Positions 27,074-36,200 are shown, numbered from the stretch's first letter. The stretch is 45,285 nucleotides of DNA from Hyphomicrobiales bacterium (GCA_017305455.1 JAFKKO010000132.1:1-45285), one strand, 5' to 3'. Numbers and translations are program-made. Notes: generated by a model not told the origin, from the letters alone.

Positions 27074-27946
27074 ATGGACCAGTTTCTTCAGCATATCGTC
27101 AACATGTTCATTCTGGGCGGCACCTACGCGCTGCTCGGGATCGGCCTGACGTTGATCTTCGGCATCATGCGCGTGGTGAATTTCGCGCATGGCGAGCTGT
27201 ACACTTTCGGCGCCTATTTCGTGTATCTGGCCTCGGCCCTGCTGGGCATGAATTTCTTCGCTTCGCTCGTCATCGCCATCGTGTTCGGATGCGCGCTGGG
27301 CGCCGCGATTGAGTTTGTTCTGCTGCGGCCGATCCGCAGCGCCGATATCGACACCACGATGCTGGTGATGATCGGCGCGATGATCGTGATGCAGAACACC
27401 GAGCAATATATCTGGGGCGGCGTCGCCAAATCGGTCAACACCCCGTTCGGCGAAAGCGCGCTGGTGCTGGGGCCGATCTCGGTGTCGTGGCTTCGCATAT
27501 TTGTGTTTGTCGCCGCCCTGGCGCTGATCGCGGGATCGTATCTTCTGATCAACCGCACCAAGCTCGGCAAGGCGATGCGCGCGACCTTCCAGGACCGCGA
27601 CACCGCCTCGCTGATGGGCGTCAACATCCAGTTCATCTACATGGCGACCTTCGCCCTCGGCTCCAGCCTCGCCGCCGCGGCAGGCGCGCTGCTCGGGCCG
27701 GTCTATGTGATCTCGCCGCAGATGGGCAATCTTGCATCGCTCAAGGCGTTCGCGATCGTCATTCTCGGCGGCCTCGGCAGCATCGGCGGCGCCACCATCG
27801 GCGGCTTCATCCTCGCTTTCGCCGAGGAAGTCGGGGCCGGCTATATCTCCTCGGGTTATCGTGACGCCATGGGATTTTTGATCATTATCCTGGTGCTGAT
27901 GTTCAAGCCGACCGGTTTGTTCGCGCGCGCGGAGCGAATCGGATGA
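27074..27946 (+). CDS. ABC transporter permease, LivH type
   Basis: Inner-membrane permease of 290 aa with about eight hydrophobic segments. It shows the LivH start GGTYALLGIGLTLIFGIMRVVNFAHGELYTFGAY and the late conserved block KAFAIVILGGLGSIGGATIGGFILAFAEE. ATG 27074 is chosen; GTG 27065, three codons earlier, is possible. The stop overlaps the LivM-type gene start (ATGA). Confidence 0.9.
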   Translation: MDQFLQHIVNMFILGGTYALLGIGLTLIFGIMRVVNFAHGELYTFGAYFVYLASALLGMNFFASLVIAIVFGCALGAAIEFVLLRPIRSADIDTTMLVMIGAMIVMQNTEQYIWGGVAKSVNTPFGESALVLGPISVSWLRIFVFVAALALIAGSYLLINRTKLGKAMRATFQDRDTASLMGVNIQFIYMATFALGSSLAAAAGALLGPVYVISPQMGNLASLKAFAIVILGGLGSIGGATIGGFILAFAEEVGAGYISSGYRDAMGFLIIILVLMFKPTGLFARAERIG

Positions 27947-28962
27947 AACGGCTTTTTCCCTGGCTTGTTGTGCTGGCCTTTGCCTCGATCCCGCTCTGGC
28001 TGCGCGATCCGTATCTGCTCAACGCCTGCATCACCACCGGCATTTTCATCATTGCCGCGATGAGCCTCAACCTGCTGCTCGGCTATACCGGTCAGCTCAG
28101 CCTCGGCCATGTCGCCTTCTTCGGCATCGGCGCTTACGCCAGCGCGCTGACCTCGCTCGGCTTCGACGTCGAGCTGATCGGCGGCTTCCGCGTGGTGCAT
28201 GAGCCCTGGCCGGTCTGGATGGGCTTCGTGTTCGGTGTCGTGATCGCCGGCATCTTCGGCTATCTGGTCGGCAAATTGTCGTTCCGGGTGCGCGGCGCCT
28301 ATTTCGTGATCGTCACGATCTCCTTCGCCGAAGTGGTGCGCCTGGTTGCGCTCAACTGGGTGGAGCTGACGCAGGGCCCGCTGGCGCTGACCTCGATCCC
28401 GCCGTTCACCTTCGGCTTGCCCGGTCTCGGCTATGTCGATCTCTACGGCAAGGTGGAGAACTTCTATCTGGTGCTCGGCGTCGGCGTGATCTGCCAGCTC
28501 GTCATCAGCCGTCTGACCAAGTCTCGCGTCGGCCGCGCGATGGTGGCGCTCAAGGAAAATGAATCGCTTGCGGTCTCCGTCGGCATCGACGTCACGCGCT
28601 ATCTGATCCTTGCGGCCGTGATCTCCGCCGGCATCGCCGGCGCGGCCGGCAGCCTCTATGCGCACTATCTGCGGATCATCGATCCGGATGTGTTCATGTT
28701 CCTTTACACCGTGACCATGGTGATCATGGTGATCACCGGCGGCAAGGGCACGCTGGCGGGCCCGATCGTGGGCGGCCTGATCTTCGGCTTCATTCCGGTG
28801 ATCGCCCGCTCGTTCGCAACGCCTGAATTGCAGTGGATCCTGTACGGCGCGCTGATGATCCTGATCGTCTTCGTGTTGCCGCAGGGCATCGTGCCGGCGA
28901 TCGAGAAGTGGTTCGGCGTGACCGACGACAAGAGCGCAACGCTGGAGCCGGTGAAGCCATGA
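27943..28962 (+). CDS. ABC transporter permease, LivM type
   Basis: Second membrane permease, 339 aa. The family motif is AMSLNLLLGYTGQLSLGHVAFFGIGAYASAL near residue 45, and VMVITGGKGTLAGPIVGGLIFG near residue 265 is the EAA-like ATPase contact. It is coupled by ATGA overlaps to the genes before and after it. Confidence 0.91.
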   Translation: MKRLFPWLVVLAFASIPLWLRDPYLLNACITTGIFIIAAMSLNLLLGYTGQLSLGHVAFFGIGAYASALTSLGFDVELIGGFRVVHEPWPVWMGFVFGVVIAGIFGYLVGKLSFRVRGAYFVIVTISFAEVVRLVALNWVELTQGPLALTSIPPFTFGLPGLGYVDLYGKVENFYLVLGVGVICQLVISRLTKSRVGRAMVALKENESLAVSVGIDVTRYLILAAVISAGIAGAAGSLYAHYLRIIDPDVFMFLYTVTMVIMVITGGKGTLAGPIVGGLIFGFIPVIARSFATPELQWILYGALMILIVFVLPQGIVPAIEKWFGVTDDKSATLEPVKP

Positions 28963-29783
28963 ACGCCTTTCAACTGGCTGCAGACAAGGTCGCCGAGCCA
29001 AAGGTGCCGGCGCTGACGATCGAGCACATCGCCGTGCATTTCGGCGGTCTGGTCGCGATCTCGGACCTCAACTTCGTGGTCAACGAGGGTGAGGTGCTGA
29101 GCCTGATCGGTCCGAACGGCGCCGGCAAGACCACGGCGTTCAACATTATCACCGGCTTTCTGAAGCCGACCAAGGGCGAGGTGCGCTATCGCGGCACGTC
29201 TCTGAACGGCCTCAAGCCGCATCAGGTCACCGCGCTGGGTCTGGTGCGCACCTTCCAGCGCACCAGCGTGTTCCAGTCGATCAGCGTATTCCAGAACGTG
29301 CTGACCGGCCTGCATTTGCGTGGCCGCTCGCGGCTGTGGGACACGCTGCTGGCGCTGCCGCGCGAGCGGGCCTCCGAGGAGGAATTGCGCGCGCAGGCCG
29401 CCGACATCCTCAAGCTGGTCGGCATCGCGCACCGGTCGCGGGAGCTGGCGGGCGGACTGTCCTACGGCGACCAGCGTCTGCTCGGCGTCGCGCTGGCGCT
29501 TGCGGCCAATCCCTCGATGCTGCTGCTCGACGAGCCGGTCTCCGGCATGAACGCCTCGGAGACCGCGACCTTCATGCGCGTGCTCGATCGCGTGCGCGGC
29601 ATGGGCGTCACCATCCTGCTGGTCGAGCACGACATGCCGATGGTGATGGGTATTTCCGACCGCATCGTGGTGTTGAACTACGGCCGCATTATCGCGGAGG
29701 GCCCGCCGGCGGCGATTCAGGGCAATCCGGAAGTCATTCAGGCCTATCTCGGCCAAGGAGCCAAGAAGCGTGCTAGAGATTAG
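28959..29783 (+). CDS. ABC transporter ATPase, LivG type
   Basis: Cytoplasmic ATPase of 274 aa. Walker A is GPNGAGKTTAFN, the signature region GGLSYGDQRLLGVALALA, and Walker B LLLDEPVSGMN. The LivG-type insertion with TFQRTSVFQSISVFQNVLTG is present. The signature is LSYGDQ rather than the classic LSGGQ, which is normal for this subfamily. Its start overlaps the livM stop, and its end overlaps the start of the next ATPase gene by 14 bases. Confidence 0.92.
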   Translation: MNAFQLAADKVAEPKVPALTIEHIAVHFGGLVAISDLNFVVNEGEVLSLIGPNGAGKTTAFNIITGFLKPTKGEVRYRGTSLNGLKPHQVTALGLVRTFQRTSVFQSISVFQNVLTGLHLRGRSRLWDTLLALPRERASEEELRAQAADILKLVGIAHRSRELAGGLSYGDQRLLGVALALAANPSMLLLDEPVSGMNASETATFMRVLDRVRGMGVTILLVEHDMPMVMGISDRIVVLNYGRIIAEGPPAAIQGNPEVIQAYLGQGAKKRARD

Positions 29784-30474
29784 CAATCTTGTTTGCCGCT
29801 ACGGCAAGGTCGAAGCGATCAAGGGCATGTCGCTCTCCATCGAGAAGGGGCAGCTCGTCGCGCTGATCGGCGCCAACGGCGCCGGCAAGAGCACGACGCT
29901 GCGCTCGATTTCCGGCGTGCTGGCGTCGGCTTCGGGCCGCATCGTGTTCGAAGGCGAGGATATCACGCGCTGTTCGGCGCGGGACATCCTGGCGCGCGGC
30001 ATTGCGCATTGCCCCGAAGGCCGCCGCGTCTTCCCCGACATGACGGTGGAGGAGAACCTCGACATGGGCGCCTATCTGCGCTCGGACACCAACGCCATGG
30101 AGGCGGACAAGGAACGCATCTTCGCGCAGTTTCCGCGTCTCGCCGAACGCCGCCGTCAGGTTGCGGGCACGATGTCCGGCGGCGAGCAGCAGATGCTGGC
30201 GATCGGCCGTGCCATCATGTCGAAACCCAAGCTTGTGATGTTCGACGAGCCTTCGCTCGGTCTCGCGCCCAATATCGTCGAGCAGGTGTTCGAGATCATC
30301 GACGGCATCCGCGCCTCCGGCACCACGGTGCTGATGGTCGAGCAGAACGCCTATTCCGCGCTCGAGATGTGCGATTACGCCTATCTCATGGAAGCAGGCT
30401 CGATCGTGCTGTCCGGCAAGGGAAGCGAACTGATCGATAACGATCACGTCCGGCAGGCTTATCTCGGCGGTTGA
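29770..30474 (+). CDS. ABC transporter ATPase, LivF type
   Basis: Second ATPase, 234 aa, starting with GTG 29770. Walker A is GANGAGKSTTLR, the signature MSGGEQQMLAIGRAIM and Walker B LVMFDEPSLGLAPN. ARGIAHCPEGRRVFPDMTVEENL is typical LivF. It is the last gene of the transporter operon, followed by repeat-rich non-coding DNA. Confidence 0.93.
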   Translation: MLEISNLVCRYGKVEAIKGMSLSIEKGQLVALIGANGAGKSTTLRSISGVLASASGRIVFEGEDITRCSARDILARGIAHCPEGRRVFPDMTVEENLDMGAYLRSDTNAMEADKERIFAQFPRLAERRRQVAGTMSGGEQQMLAIGRAIMSKPKLVMFDEPSLGLAPNIVEQVFEIIDGIRASGTTVLMVEQNAYSALEMCDYAYLMEAGSIVLSGKGSELIDNDHVRQAYLGG

Positions 30475-30504
30475 TTCCGGCTCTCGACCAAGAGACCGTT
30501 TGAA

Positions 30505-30725
30505 AAAGTCCTCATCCTGAGGAGGCGTCAACAGCGCGTTCACGCGCGTCTTCCGACGCGCCATAAGCGCGTTCACGCGCGTCTTCCGACGCGCCATAAG
30601 CGCGTTCACGCGCGTCTTCCGACGCGCTATGGCGCCGTCTCGAAGGATCGGGGACTTTTCCTTGAAAACCTCGATCCTTCGAGACGCCGTTTCTGACGAA
30701 ACGGCTCCTCAGGACGAGGTTTTCA
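30505..30725. repeat. REP-like composite element with large inverted repeats
   Basis: An outer imperfect inverted repeat (CCTCATCCTGAGGAG at 30510-30524 against CTCCTCAGGACGAGG at 30705-30719, 14 of 15 matching) encloses an inner exact 13-bp pair (TCTCGAAGGATCG at 30638-30650, CGATCCTTCGAGA at 30671-30683). This resembles the extragenic palindromes common in Bradyrhizobium-type genomes. It follows the transporter operon and faces the 3' end of the Lrp gene, so it may also help stop transcription from both sides. A related partial motif is seen near 45043. Confidence 0.6.
30533..30628. repeat. Three tandem 33-bp repeats inside the REP-like element
   Basis: The unit begins AGCGCGTTCACGCGCG and ends GACGCGCCATA. 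Copies are at 30533-30565 and 30566-30598 (identical), and a third at 30599-30628 lacks the last three bases. Each unit contains short self-complementary parts (CGCG-rich, GCGCGTC/GACGCGC). The copies are directly adjacent with no spacers. Copy number may vary between strains. Confidence 0.85.
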
Positions 30726-30761
30726 AGGTTTGCAAACAGCCTCTAAATCCGTGCGCTGCGT

Positions 30762-31250
30762 TTAGCGCTGCGCGCTTGTGTGATCGACCGGCACGCTGAG
30801 GCTGACCTTGACGCGGTTCATCGCGACATTGGTGCTGAAGTGCTTGATGTTCGGGTTGGCCAGGAACAGCCGGTGGCTGAGCGTGGCGTATTCTTCCATG
30901 CTGCTGACGGTGATGATGAGGATGAAATCCGCATCGCCGGTGACGTAGTAGCATTGCTGCACTTCGGGGACCGAGGCGAATTCGGCGCGCGCCGCGTCGA
31001 GGATGTCGGCCTGCTCGCTGTCGAGCTGCACCTCTACGATCAGCGTGATCGGACGCCCCACCGCGCGCGGGTCCACCACCGCGGCGTTGGACAGGATGAC
31101 CTTGGCATCCTCCATGCGGCGGACGCGCCGTTGCACCGCCGCCGCCGACAGATTGACGGCCTGGCCGATGTCCTGAAGCGAGGAGCGGTTGTTGATTTGC
31201 AGGTGCTCCAGGATCTTCAGGTCGAAAGAATCGAGTTCATAAGCCTTCAT
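30762..31250 (-). CDS. Lrp/AsnC family transcriptional regulator
   Basis: Leucine-responsive-type regulator of 162 aa. The N-terminal helix-turn-helix (about residues 6-65) reads LDSFDLKILEHLQINNRSSLQDIGQAV with LSAAAVQRRVRRMEDAKVI. The C-terminal RAM ligand domain (about 70-150) has VQQCYYVTGDADFILIITV. ATG 31250 gives the standard start. It is divergent from the diaminopropionate ammonia-lyase gene; such regulators commonly activate the adjacent amino-acid degradation gene when the amino acid is present. Confidence 0.92.
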   Translation of the reverse strand: MKAYELDSFDLKILEHLQINNRSSLQDIGQAVNLSAAAVQRRVRRMEDAKVILSNAAVVDPRAVGRPITLIVEVQLDSEQADILDAARAEFASVPEVQQCYYVTGDADFILIITVSSMEEYATLSHRLFLANPNIKHFSTNVAMNRVKVSLSVPVDHTSAQR

Positions 31251-31270
31251 TGCCCATCGCCCCAATAAAA

Positions 31271-31285
31271 CGCAAAAATTTTGCG
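31271..31285. promoter_or_regulatory. Candidate Lrp-type operator between lrp and the ammonia-lyase gene
   Basis: CGCAAAA and TTTTGCG pair perfectly around a single A, an AT-rich 15-bp palindrome of the kind bound by Lrp/AsnC proteins. It lies 20 bp upstream of the regulator start and about 70 bp from the divergent gene start. Confidence 0.5.
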
Positions 31286-31357
31286 AGACACCCTACAATA
31301 TAGCCGAGAAAATCCGGTCATTCTGGGATAAATTTGCACAAACCAGAGGATTTCTCA

Positions 31358-32563
31358 ATGATTGAAGCGAACCACCACCCTGATTTCGGCAAGGAACTGC
31401 TGGCAATCGACCGCGACATGCTGGGCCCCGAGGCTGCTGCCGGGGTCACGCAAATGCTCGCGATGCTGCCGACCCACCGCGCCACGCCGCTGCGCGAGTT
31501 GCGCGAGGTGGCGGCCTCGCTCGGGGTGCATTCCGTTCACATCAAGGACGAGAGCAGCCGGCTGGGGCTGGGCAGCTTCAAGGCGCTGGGCGGCGCCTAT
31601 GCGGTGGTGCGGCTCGTGCTGGAAGAGGTGAGCCGCGTGCTGGAGCGGGAGGTCTCGCCGTCCGAACTGCTGAACCCGAAGATCCGCGCGCTGGTCGCGC
31701 AGATGACGGTCGGCTGCGCCACTGACGGCAATCACGGCCGCTCGGTCGCCGCGGGCGCCAATCTGGTCGGCTGCAAGGCCAGCATCTTCGTGCATGACAA
31801 CGTCAATCAGGAGCGGGTCGAGGCCATCGCGCGGTTCGGCGCGCGGCTGATCCATGTTCCCGGCAATTACGACGATGCCGTCGCCGAGGCTGAACGGATG
31901 TGCCACGCCGAAGGCTGGATCATCGTTTCCGATACCTCGTGGCCCGGATATGAGAGCACTCCGCGTCTGGTGATGCAGGGCTACACCGCAATGGTGTCCG
32001 AAGTTCTGGCGCAGGTTCCGCAGCCGCCGACCCATGTTTTCCTGCAGGCCGGCGTCGGCGGCTTTGCCGCCGCGGTCGCGGCCTTTCTCACCGCGACGCT
32101 CGGCAAGGACCGGCCGAAATTCATCATCGTCGAGCCGGATCGCGCGGCCTGCCTGTTCGAGAGCAACCGCGTCGGCAAGCCGGTGAAGATCGAGGCGCAT
32201 GAGCCGACCGTGATGGCGATGCTCGAATGCTACGAGCCTTCGCTGCTGGCCTGGGGAATTCTGAGCCGCGTCGTCGATGCCTATATGACGGTGACCGACG
32301 AGGAAGCGATCGCGGTGATGAAGCAGCTTGCGCGGCCGGGTTCGGGCGCTGCGGGCGTCGTCGCCGGCGAAAGCGGCGGCGCCGGGCTCGCCGGCCTGAT
32401 CGCACTTATCCGCGACAAGGACGCCGCCGCGTCGGTCGGCCTCGATTCCTCCTCGCGCGTCCTGTTGTTCAACACCGAGGGCGCGACCGCGCCGAAGATC
32501 TATCGCGATCTGACCGGGCTTGATCCGGAGGAGGTCGGGGCGCTGAGCCTCGCCTGCGCCTAG
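31358..32563 (+). CDS. dpaL: Diaminopropionate ammonia-lyase-like PLP enzyme
   Basis: Fold-type-II PLP enzyme of 401 aa. The PLP Lys is Lys75 in GLGSFKALGGAYAV; GCATDGNHGRSVAAGA and FLQAGVGGFAAAVAAF are the substrate and phosphate loops, and SDTSWPGYESTPRLVMQGYTAM is typical of YgeX/DpaL proteins. The family breaks 2,3-diaminopropionate into pyruvate and two ammonia, and some members also accept serine or threonine. ATG 31358 is preceded by AGAGGA. It is divergent from the Lrp gene and lies just outside the island operators, so it may serve the island's pathway or act alone. Confidence 0.85.
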   Translation: MIEANHHPDFGKELLAIDRDMLGPEAAAGVTQMLAMLPTHRATPLRELREVAASLGVHSVHIKDESSRLGLGSFKALGGAYAVVRLVLEEVSRVLEREVSPSELLNPKIRALVAQMTVGCATDGNHGRSVAAGANLVGCKASIFVHDNVNQERVEAIARFGARLIHVPGNYDDAVAEAERMCHAEGWIIVSDTSWPGYESTPRLVMQGYTAMVSEVLAQVPQPPTHVFLQAGVGGFAAAVAAFLTATLGKDRPKFIIVEPDRAACLFESNRVGKPVKIEAHEPTVMAMLECYEPSLLAWGILSRVVDAYMTVTDEEAIAVMKQLARPGSGAAGVVAGESGGAGLAGLIALIRDKDAAASVGLDSSSRVLLFNTEGATAPKIYRDLTGLDPEEVGALSLACA

Positions 32564-32594
32564 GATCGCAGTCGGCCCGATTCATCAGTTTTAT

Positions 32595-32671
32595 CGTCAT
32601 TGCGCGCGAAGCGAGGCAATCCAGAGCCTGAAGACTGGATTGTTTCCTCGCTGATGCTCCTCGCAATGACG
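32595..32671. repeat. REP-like palindromic element before the hemC-like gene
   Basis: Outer arms CGTCATTGCG (32595-32604) and CGCAATGACG (32662-32671) and inner arms CAATCCAG (32618-32625) and CTGGATTG (32635-32642) form a long hairpin. The sequence looks like the dispersed extragenic palindromes of Nitrobacteraceae. It could act as a transcription boundary after dpaL. Confidence 0.7.
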
Positions 32672-32765
32672 GCTATTTGATGGGCCGCTCGCACCATTGA
32701 TCCGCCACGGCCAAGCCTTTATGACAGGGCTCGGCCGCTTCCTTGCGGCATGGGATGGAGCGGGC

Positions 32766-33749
32766 GTGGTGACAATTGCGATGCGGATCGGTACGCGAAA
32801 GAGCACCATGGCGCTGGCGCAGACCGAGCAGATCGCCCGCCATCTCAATCGCGCCGTTCCCGAGCTCGAAGTCGAGATCGTCAAATTCGAGACCGTCGGC
32901 GACCAGGACCAGACCAGCAAGCTGCTCAGCCATGGCGGCAAGGGCGGCGCGTTCGTCGCCCAGATCCGCGAGGCGCTGCGCAGCGGCGCGCTGCACGCGG
33001 CGATGCATTCGCTCAAGGACATGCCGGGCAACGAGGAGACGCCGGGCCTTGTGGTCGGCGCGACGCTGACGCGCGATCCGCCGGGCGATGCGCTGGTGCT
33101 GCGCCCGGGCGTCAAGCTCGACGACCTCAAGCGCACGCGCGGCAGGGGCTACAAGATCGGCACCAATGCGGTGCGCCGCGCCGCCTATGTGCGGCGGCTG
33201 TTTCCCGAGATCGAGGTGATCCATTTCCGCGGCGCCGCCGACACCCGCATTCGCAAGCTCGATGGCCGCGAGATGCAGCGCCTGCCGGATGGCGCCGAGG
33301 TTGGTCCCGCCGACGCGCTGATCATGGCGCGCTCGGGTCTCGAGCGCGTCGGCCGGATCGACCGCATGGCGCATGCGTTTACGCCGCAGGAGATGCTGCC
33401 GGCGGCGGGGCAGGGCATCGTCGCGGTGGAGTGCGCCGCGCATGACTGGTGGACCCGCGGCCTTCTCGCGAAGATCGACGACCCGGTGTCGCGCGCCAGC
33501 GCCGACGCCGAGCACGAGGTGCTGTGGGTGCTCAATGGTCACTGCAATTCGCCGATCGCCGCGTTCTCCACCATCGAGGGATCGGTGATGTCGCTCACCG
33601 CATCGGTACTGGACGAGGCGGGCGAGCGTTTCATCGAGGCGACCCGCACGGGACCTGCGGAGCGGCCGCGCGAGCTTGGCCGCGCGGTGGCGATGGACCT
33701 GCTCGACCGCGGCGCGGCGGCCATCATCGAGCGCACCCGGCCGGCGTGA
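32766..33749 (+). CDS. hemC: Hydroxymethylbilane synthase-like protein (divergent HemC)
   Basis: Haem and tetrapyrrole pathway enzyme that joins four porphobilinogens. About 327 aa. Asp85 in MHSLKDMP matches the catalytic Asp, and Cys260 in NGHCNSPIAAF matches the dipyrromethane attachment Cys. The sequence departs from the common family: GTRKSTMALAQ instead of GTRxSxLALAQ, GTNAVRRAA instead of GTSSLRRxA, and FRGAADTRIRKLDG instead of RGNVxTRLxKL. It may be a second, specialised copy. The GTG at 32766 follows GGAG by five bases; ATG 32781 is an alternative start. Confidence 0.82.
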   Translation: MVTIAMRIGTRKSTMALAQTEQIARHLNRAVPELEVEIVKFETVGDQDQTSKLLSHGGKGGAFVAQIREALRSGALHAAMHSLKDMPGNEETPGLVVGATLTRDPPGDALVLRPGVKLDDLKRTRGRGYKIGTNAVRRAAYVRRLFPEIEVIHFRGAADTRIRKLDGREMQRLPDGAEVGPADALIMARSGLERVGRIDRMAHAFTPQEMLPAAGQGIVAVECAAHDWWTRGLLAKIDDPVSRASADAEHEVLWVLNGHCNSPIAAFSTIEGSVMSLTASVLDEAGERFIEATRTGPAERPRELGRAVAMDLLDRGAAAIIERTRPA

Positions 33750-33763
33750 TCCGTCGCTGTTTT

Positions 33764-33900
33764 CCCTCCCACCTTGCCGGAGAGGGTGCTGATCGGCTCT
33801 AGCCGCGAAGCGGGTGAGGGGTATTTTTAAGGTTTTCCCTCACCGGACGCATTGTTCGCTGCGCTCTCAATGCGCCACCCTCTCCCACAAGGGGAGAGGG
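33764..33900. repeat. REP-like repeat region between hemC-like and hemE genes
   Basis: The spacer between these converging genes is built of palindromic parts: CCCTCCCACC...GGAGAGGG at its left, and a hairpin CCCTCTCC (33878-33885) with GGAGAGGG (33893-33900) at its right. A related composition occurs at 44883-45020. It probably serves as a bidirectional transcription end. Confidence 0.6.
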
Positions 33901-33916
33901 AAGAAAATGCAATCAA

Positions 33917-34963
33917 CTAGCCCCGATATCCGCGCACGCGCTTCACCATGCGCTCGACATGGGCGATCGGCGTTTCGGGCTGGATGCCGTGGCCGAGATT
34001 GAAGATCAGCCGGCCCTGCGCATAGTTTTCCAGCACGTCGTCAATCGCGCGGTCGAGTGCATCGCCGCCGGCGATCAGCGCCAGCGGATCGAGATTGCCT
34101 TGCAGCGCGACCTTGCTCTGCACGCGCTCGCGCATCAATGACGGCTCGGCCGTCCAGTCGATGCTGACGCCGTTGACGCCGGTGGCCTCGACATAGCCGG
34201 GCAGCAGTGCGCCGGCGCCGCGTGGAAAGCCGATGATCTTTGCATGGGGCGCCTTTGCGCGCACGCCCGCGATGATGCGCCGCGTCGGCTCGACCGACCA
34301 GCGTTGAAATTCGCGAGGCGGCAGCACGCCGGCCCAGGTGTCGAAAATCTGCAGCGCGTCGGCGCCCGCTTCCAACTGACCGAGCAGATAGCCGATCGAG
34401 CTTTCCACCAGCGCGTCGATGATTTTGGCGAACGCCTGCGGCTCGCGATAGGCGAGCATGCGGGCCGGGGCCTGATCCGGCGTGCCTTGTCCAGCGACCA
34501 TGTAGGTCGCGACGGTCCACGGCGCGCCGCAGAATCCGATCAGCGCGATTTTCGGATCGAGCTCGGCGCGAACGCGGCGCAGCGCCTCGTAGACCGGCGC
34601 GAATTTTGCGCCATCGGCGCGCGGCGGCAGCGTTGCGATCTTGTCCGGCGTGTCGAGCGGATCGAGCCGCGGTCCTTCGCCGACCTCGAAGCGCACGTTG
34701 CGCCCGAGCGCGTAGGGCACCACCAGAATGTCGGAGAAGATGATCGCGGCGTCGAAGCCGAACCGGCGGATCGGTTGCAGCGTCACCTCGGCGGCGAATT
34801 CCGGATTGAAGCACAGGTCGAGGAAGCCACCCGCCTTGGTGCGCACCTCGCGATATTCCGGCAGATAGCGCCCGGCCTGGCGCATCATCCAGAGCGGCGG
34901 TACCGCCTGCCGGGTGCCGGCAAGCACGTCGAGGAATGGTTTGGAGGGCAGGGGCTGCGTCAA
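33917..34963 (-). CDS. hemE: Uroporphyrinogen decarboxylase
   Basis: Cytosolic enzyme of 348 aa that converts uroporphyrinogen III to coproporphyrinogen III. Signature [78 protein letters not shown] and [12 protein letters not shown] are all present. I chose TTG 34963 (residues [16 protein letters not shown]) because it gives the family's normal length; there is no ATG nearby, and the open frame extends further without homology. It converges on the hemC-like gene. Confidence 0.93.
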   Translation of the reverse strand: MTQPLPSKPFLDVLAGTRQAVPPLWMMRQAGRYLPEYREVRTKAGGFLDLCFNPEFAAEVTLQPIRRFGFDAAIIFSDILVVPYALGRNVRFEVGEGPRLDPLDTPDKIATLPPRADGAKFAPVYEALRRVRAELDPKIALIGFCGAPWTVATYMVAGQGTPDQAPARMLAYREPQAFAKIIDALVESSIGYLLGQLEAGADALQIFDTWAGVLPPREFQRWSVEPTRRIIAGVRAKAPHAKIIGFPRGAGALLPGYVEATGVNGVSIDWTAEPSLMRERVQSKVALQGNLDPLALIAGGDALDRAIDDVLENYAQGRLIFNLGHGIQPETPIAHVERMVKRVRGYRG

Positions 34964-35078
34964 GACGGATTTCCGTGCGGAGGGAGAGCGGGAATGCCGC
35001 CTCTGATACACCGCAGCGCCGCGCTTGGCCATCGCACTTGCAGACAAATCGCCGCGCCCTGCGGTGTTTCGCGCAGCT

Positions 35079-35375
35079 CTAGCAGCCCTTGCAGATGCTT
35101 TTGATTTTCTTGTCCACGGCCTTGTCGCGCGCATCGTCCTGAAGCGGCGCCGCGGAGGTTTCGCCGCGACCTCCACCTCCGGACGATTGCGCGGTGCCGA
35201 GACTGTTGGTGCCGGGCGGCGGCGCGGCGGGCGGCCCGCTGCCAAGGCCGGTACCGGATGTGCCGCCGGCGGATCCAGTGCCGCCGGCCGATGATCCGCC
35301 GGTCTGTGCCTGCGCGCTGGCTGTGATCATGACCACGGCCAGACATGCGAGAGCTGGAGCGAGAAAACGGGACAT
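35079..35375 (-). CDS. Small exported Gly/Ser-rich protein
   Basis: Protein of 98 aa with a signal peptide ([24 protein letters not shown]), a low-complexity Gly/Ser/Thr/Pro middle, and a charged C-terminus [15 protein letters not shown] with two Cys. The shape suggests a periplasmic or surface protein; the C-terminal tail looks conserved in related genomes from memory. Function unknown. Confidence 0.65.
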   Translation of the reverse strand: MSRFLAPALACLAVVMITASAQAQTGGSSAGGTGSAGGTSGTGLGSGPPAAPPPGTNSLGTAQSSGGGGRGETSAAPLQDDARDKAVDKKIKSICKGC

Positions 35376-35454
35376 GGCAGCTTCCTTCGCAAAAACCGGA
35401 ATTGTCAGACTGAGCTTGGCATGCTGCGCGCCGGTTTGTTCTCGCTGAGATTTA

Positions 35455-35823
35455 TCAGTGATACGCGCTCCAGCGGCGGCGGCGCGACGGACGGTTCAGC
35501 ATCAGCGCCAGCGCGAAGCCGACCGCGCCCGCCGCCAGCAGCGCGCCGAGCGGCTGATGCCGGATCGTGGAAGCGATGGCGCGACGGCCCTGGCGATAAT
35601 AGGCGTTGCCGGCATCGAGCGCCTGCCGGCTCAGATCGGCGGCGTTCTCGCCAAGTTCGCCCGCCGCGTCGGCCGCCTGTCCGTAGACCGTTCGCGCAAC
35701 GCCTTCCGCCTTGCGCAGCCGCGCCGAGGCGTCGTTGACAGCGTCGTCGGTGACGCGCTCGAGGGCGTCTTCGGCCTTGCCGGCGGCGGATTTGGCTGCG
35801 CCGGTGAGGCGATCGGTATCCAT
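35455..35823 (-). CDS. CsbD-like stress protein with C-terminal membrane segment
   Basis: Protein of 122 aa. The N-terminus MDTDRLTGAAKSAAGKAEDALERVTDD is CsbD/apolipoprotein-like, followed by Ala-rich amphipathic helices, and then the hydrophobic segment LGALLAAGAVGFALALMLNRP near residues 94-114, as in YqjD/ElaB-type inner-membrane proteins. ATG 35823 is preceded by GGAG. It may be a stress-induced membrane-associated protein; its role is not established. Confidence 0.72.
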   Translation of the reverse strand: MDTDRLTGAAKSAAGKAEDALERVTDDAVNDASARLRKAEGVARTVYGQAADAAGELGENAADLSRQALDAGNAYYRQGRRAIASTIRHQPLGALLAAGAVGFALALMLNRPSRRRRWSAYH

Positions 35824-36017
35824 GATGATGCTCCATGCAGGTGAGGTGGAATGAAACAAGTCATCGCGCCAACCTGCGAGCGATACGAAGGTTCCGATCT
35901 GCGTAAAACGAAATCGCGAAGCTGCGACACGTCGCCGATGGACGGAACTTTTCGGGGCTCTGCTGATTGGTGCACCGCGCGTCCGCGCATGTGGAATGAA
36001 CGGAGATGAGGTTTTAG

Positions 36018-36200
<183 letters not shown>

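Noticed and set aside
25815-30474. Ordinary leucine/isoleucine/valine uptake operon
   Set aside because: The family match is real, but the operator and its position at the end of the catabolic island make a pathway-specific solute more likely, so I did not assign liv gene symbols.
29773-30609. Minus-strand open frame whose protein begins with repeated MARRKTRVNAL units
   Set aside because: The repeated start is only the 33-bp tandem repeat read in frame, and the rest is antisense to the LivF-type ATPase gene.
30533-30628. Possible CRISPR array
   Set aside because: The 33-bp units are directly adjacent with no unique spacers, and no cas genes are present.
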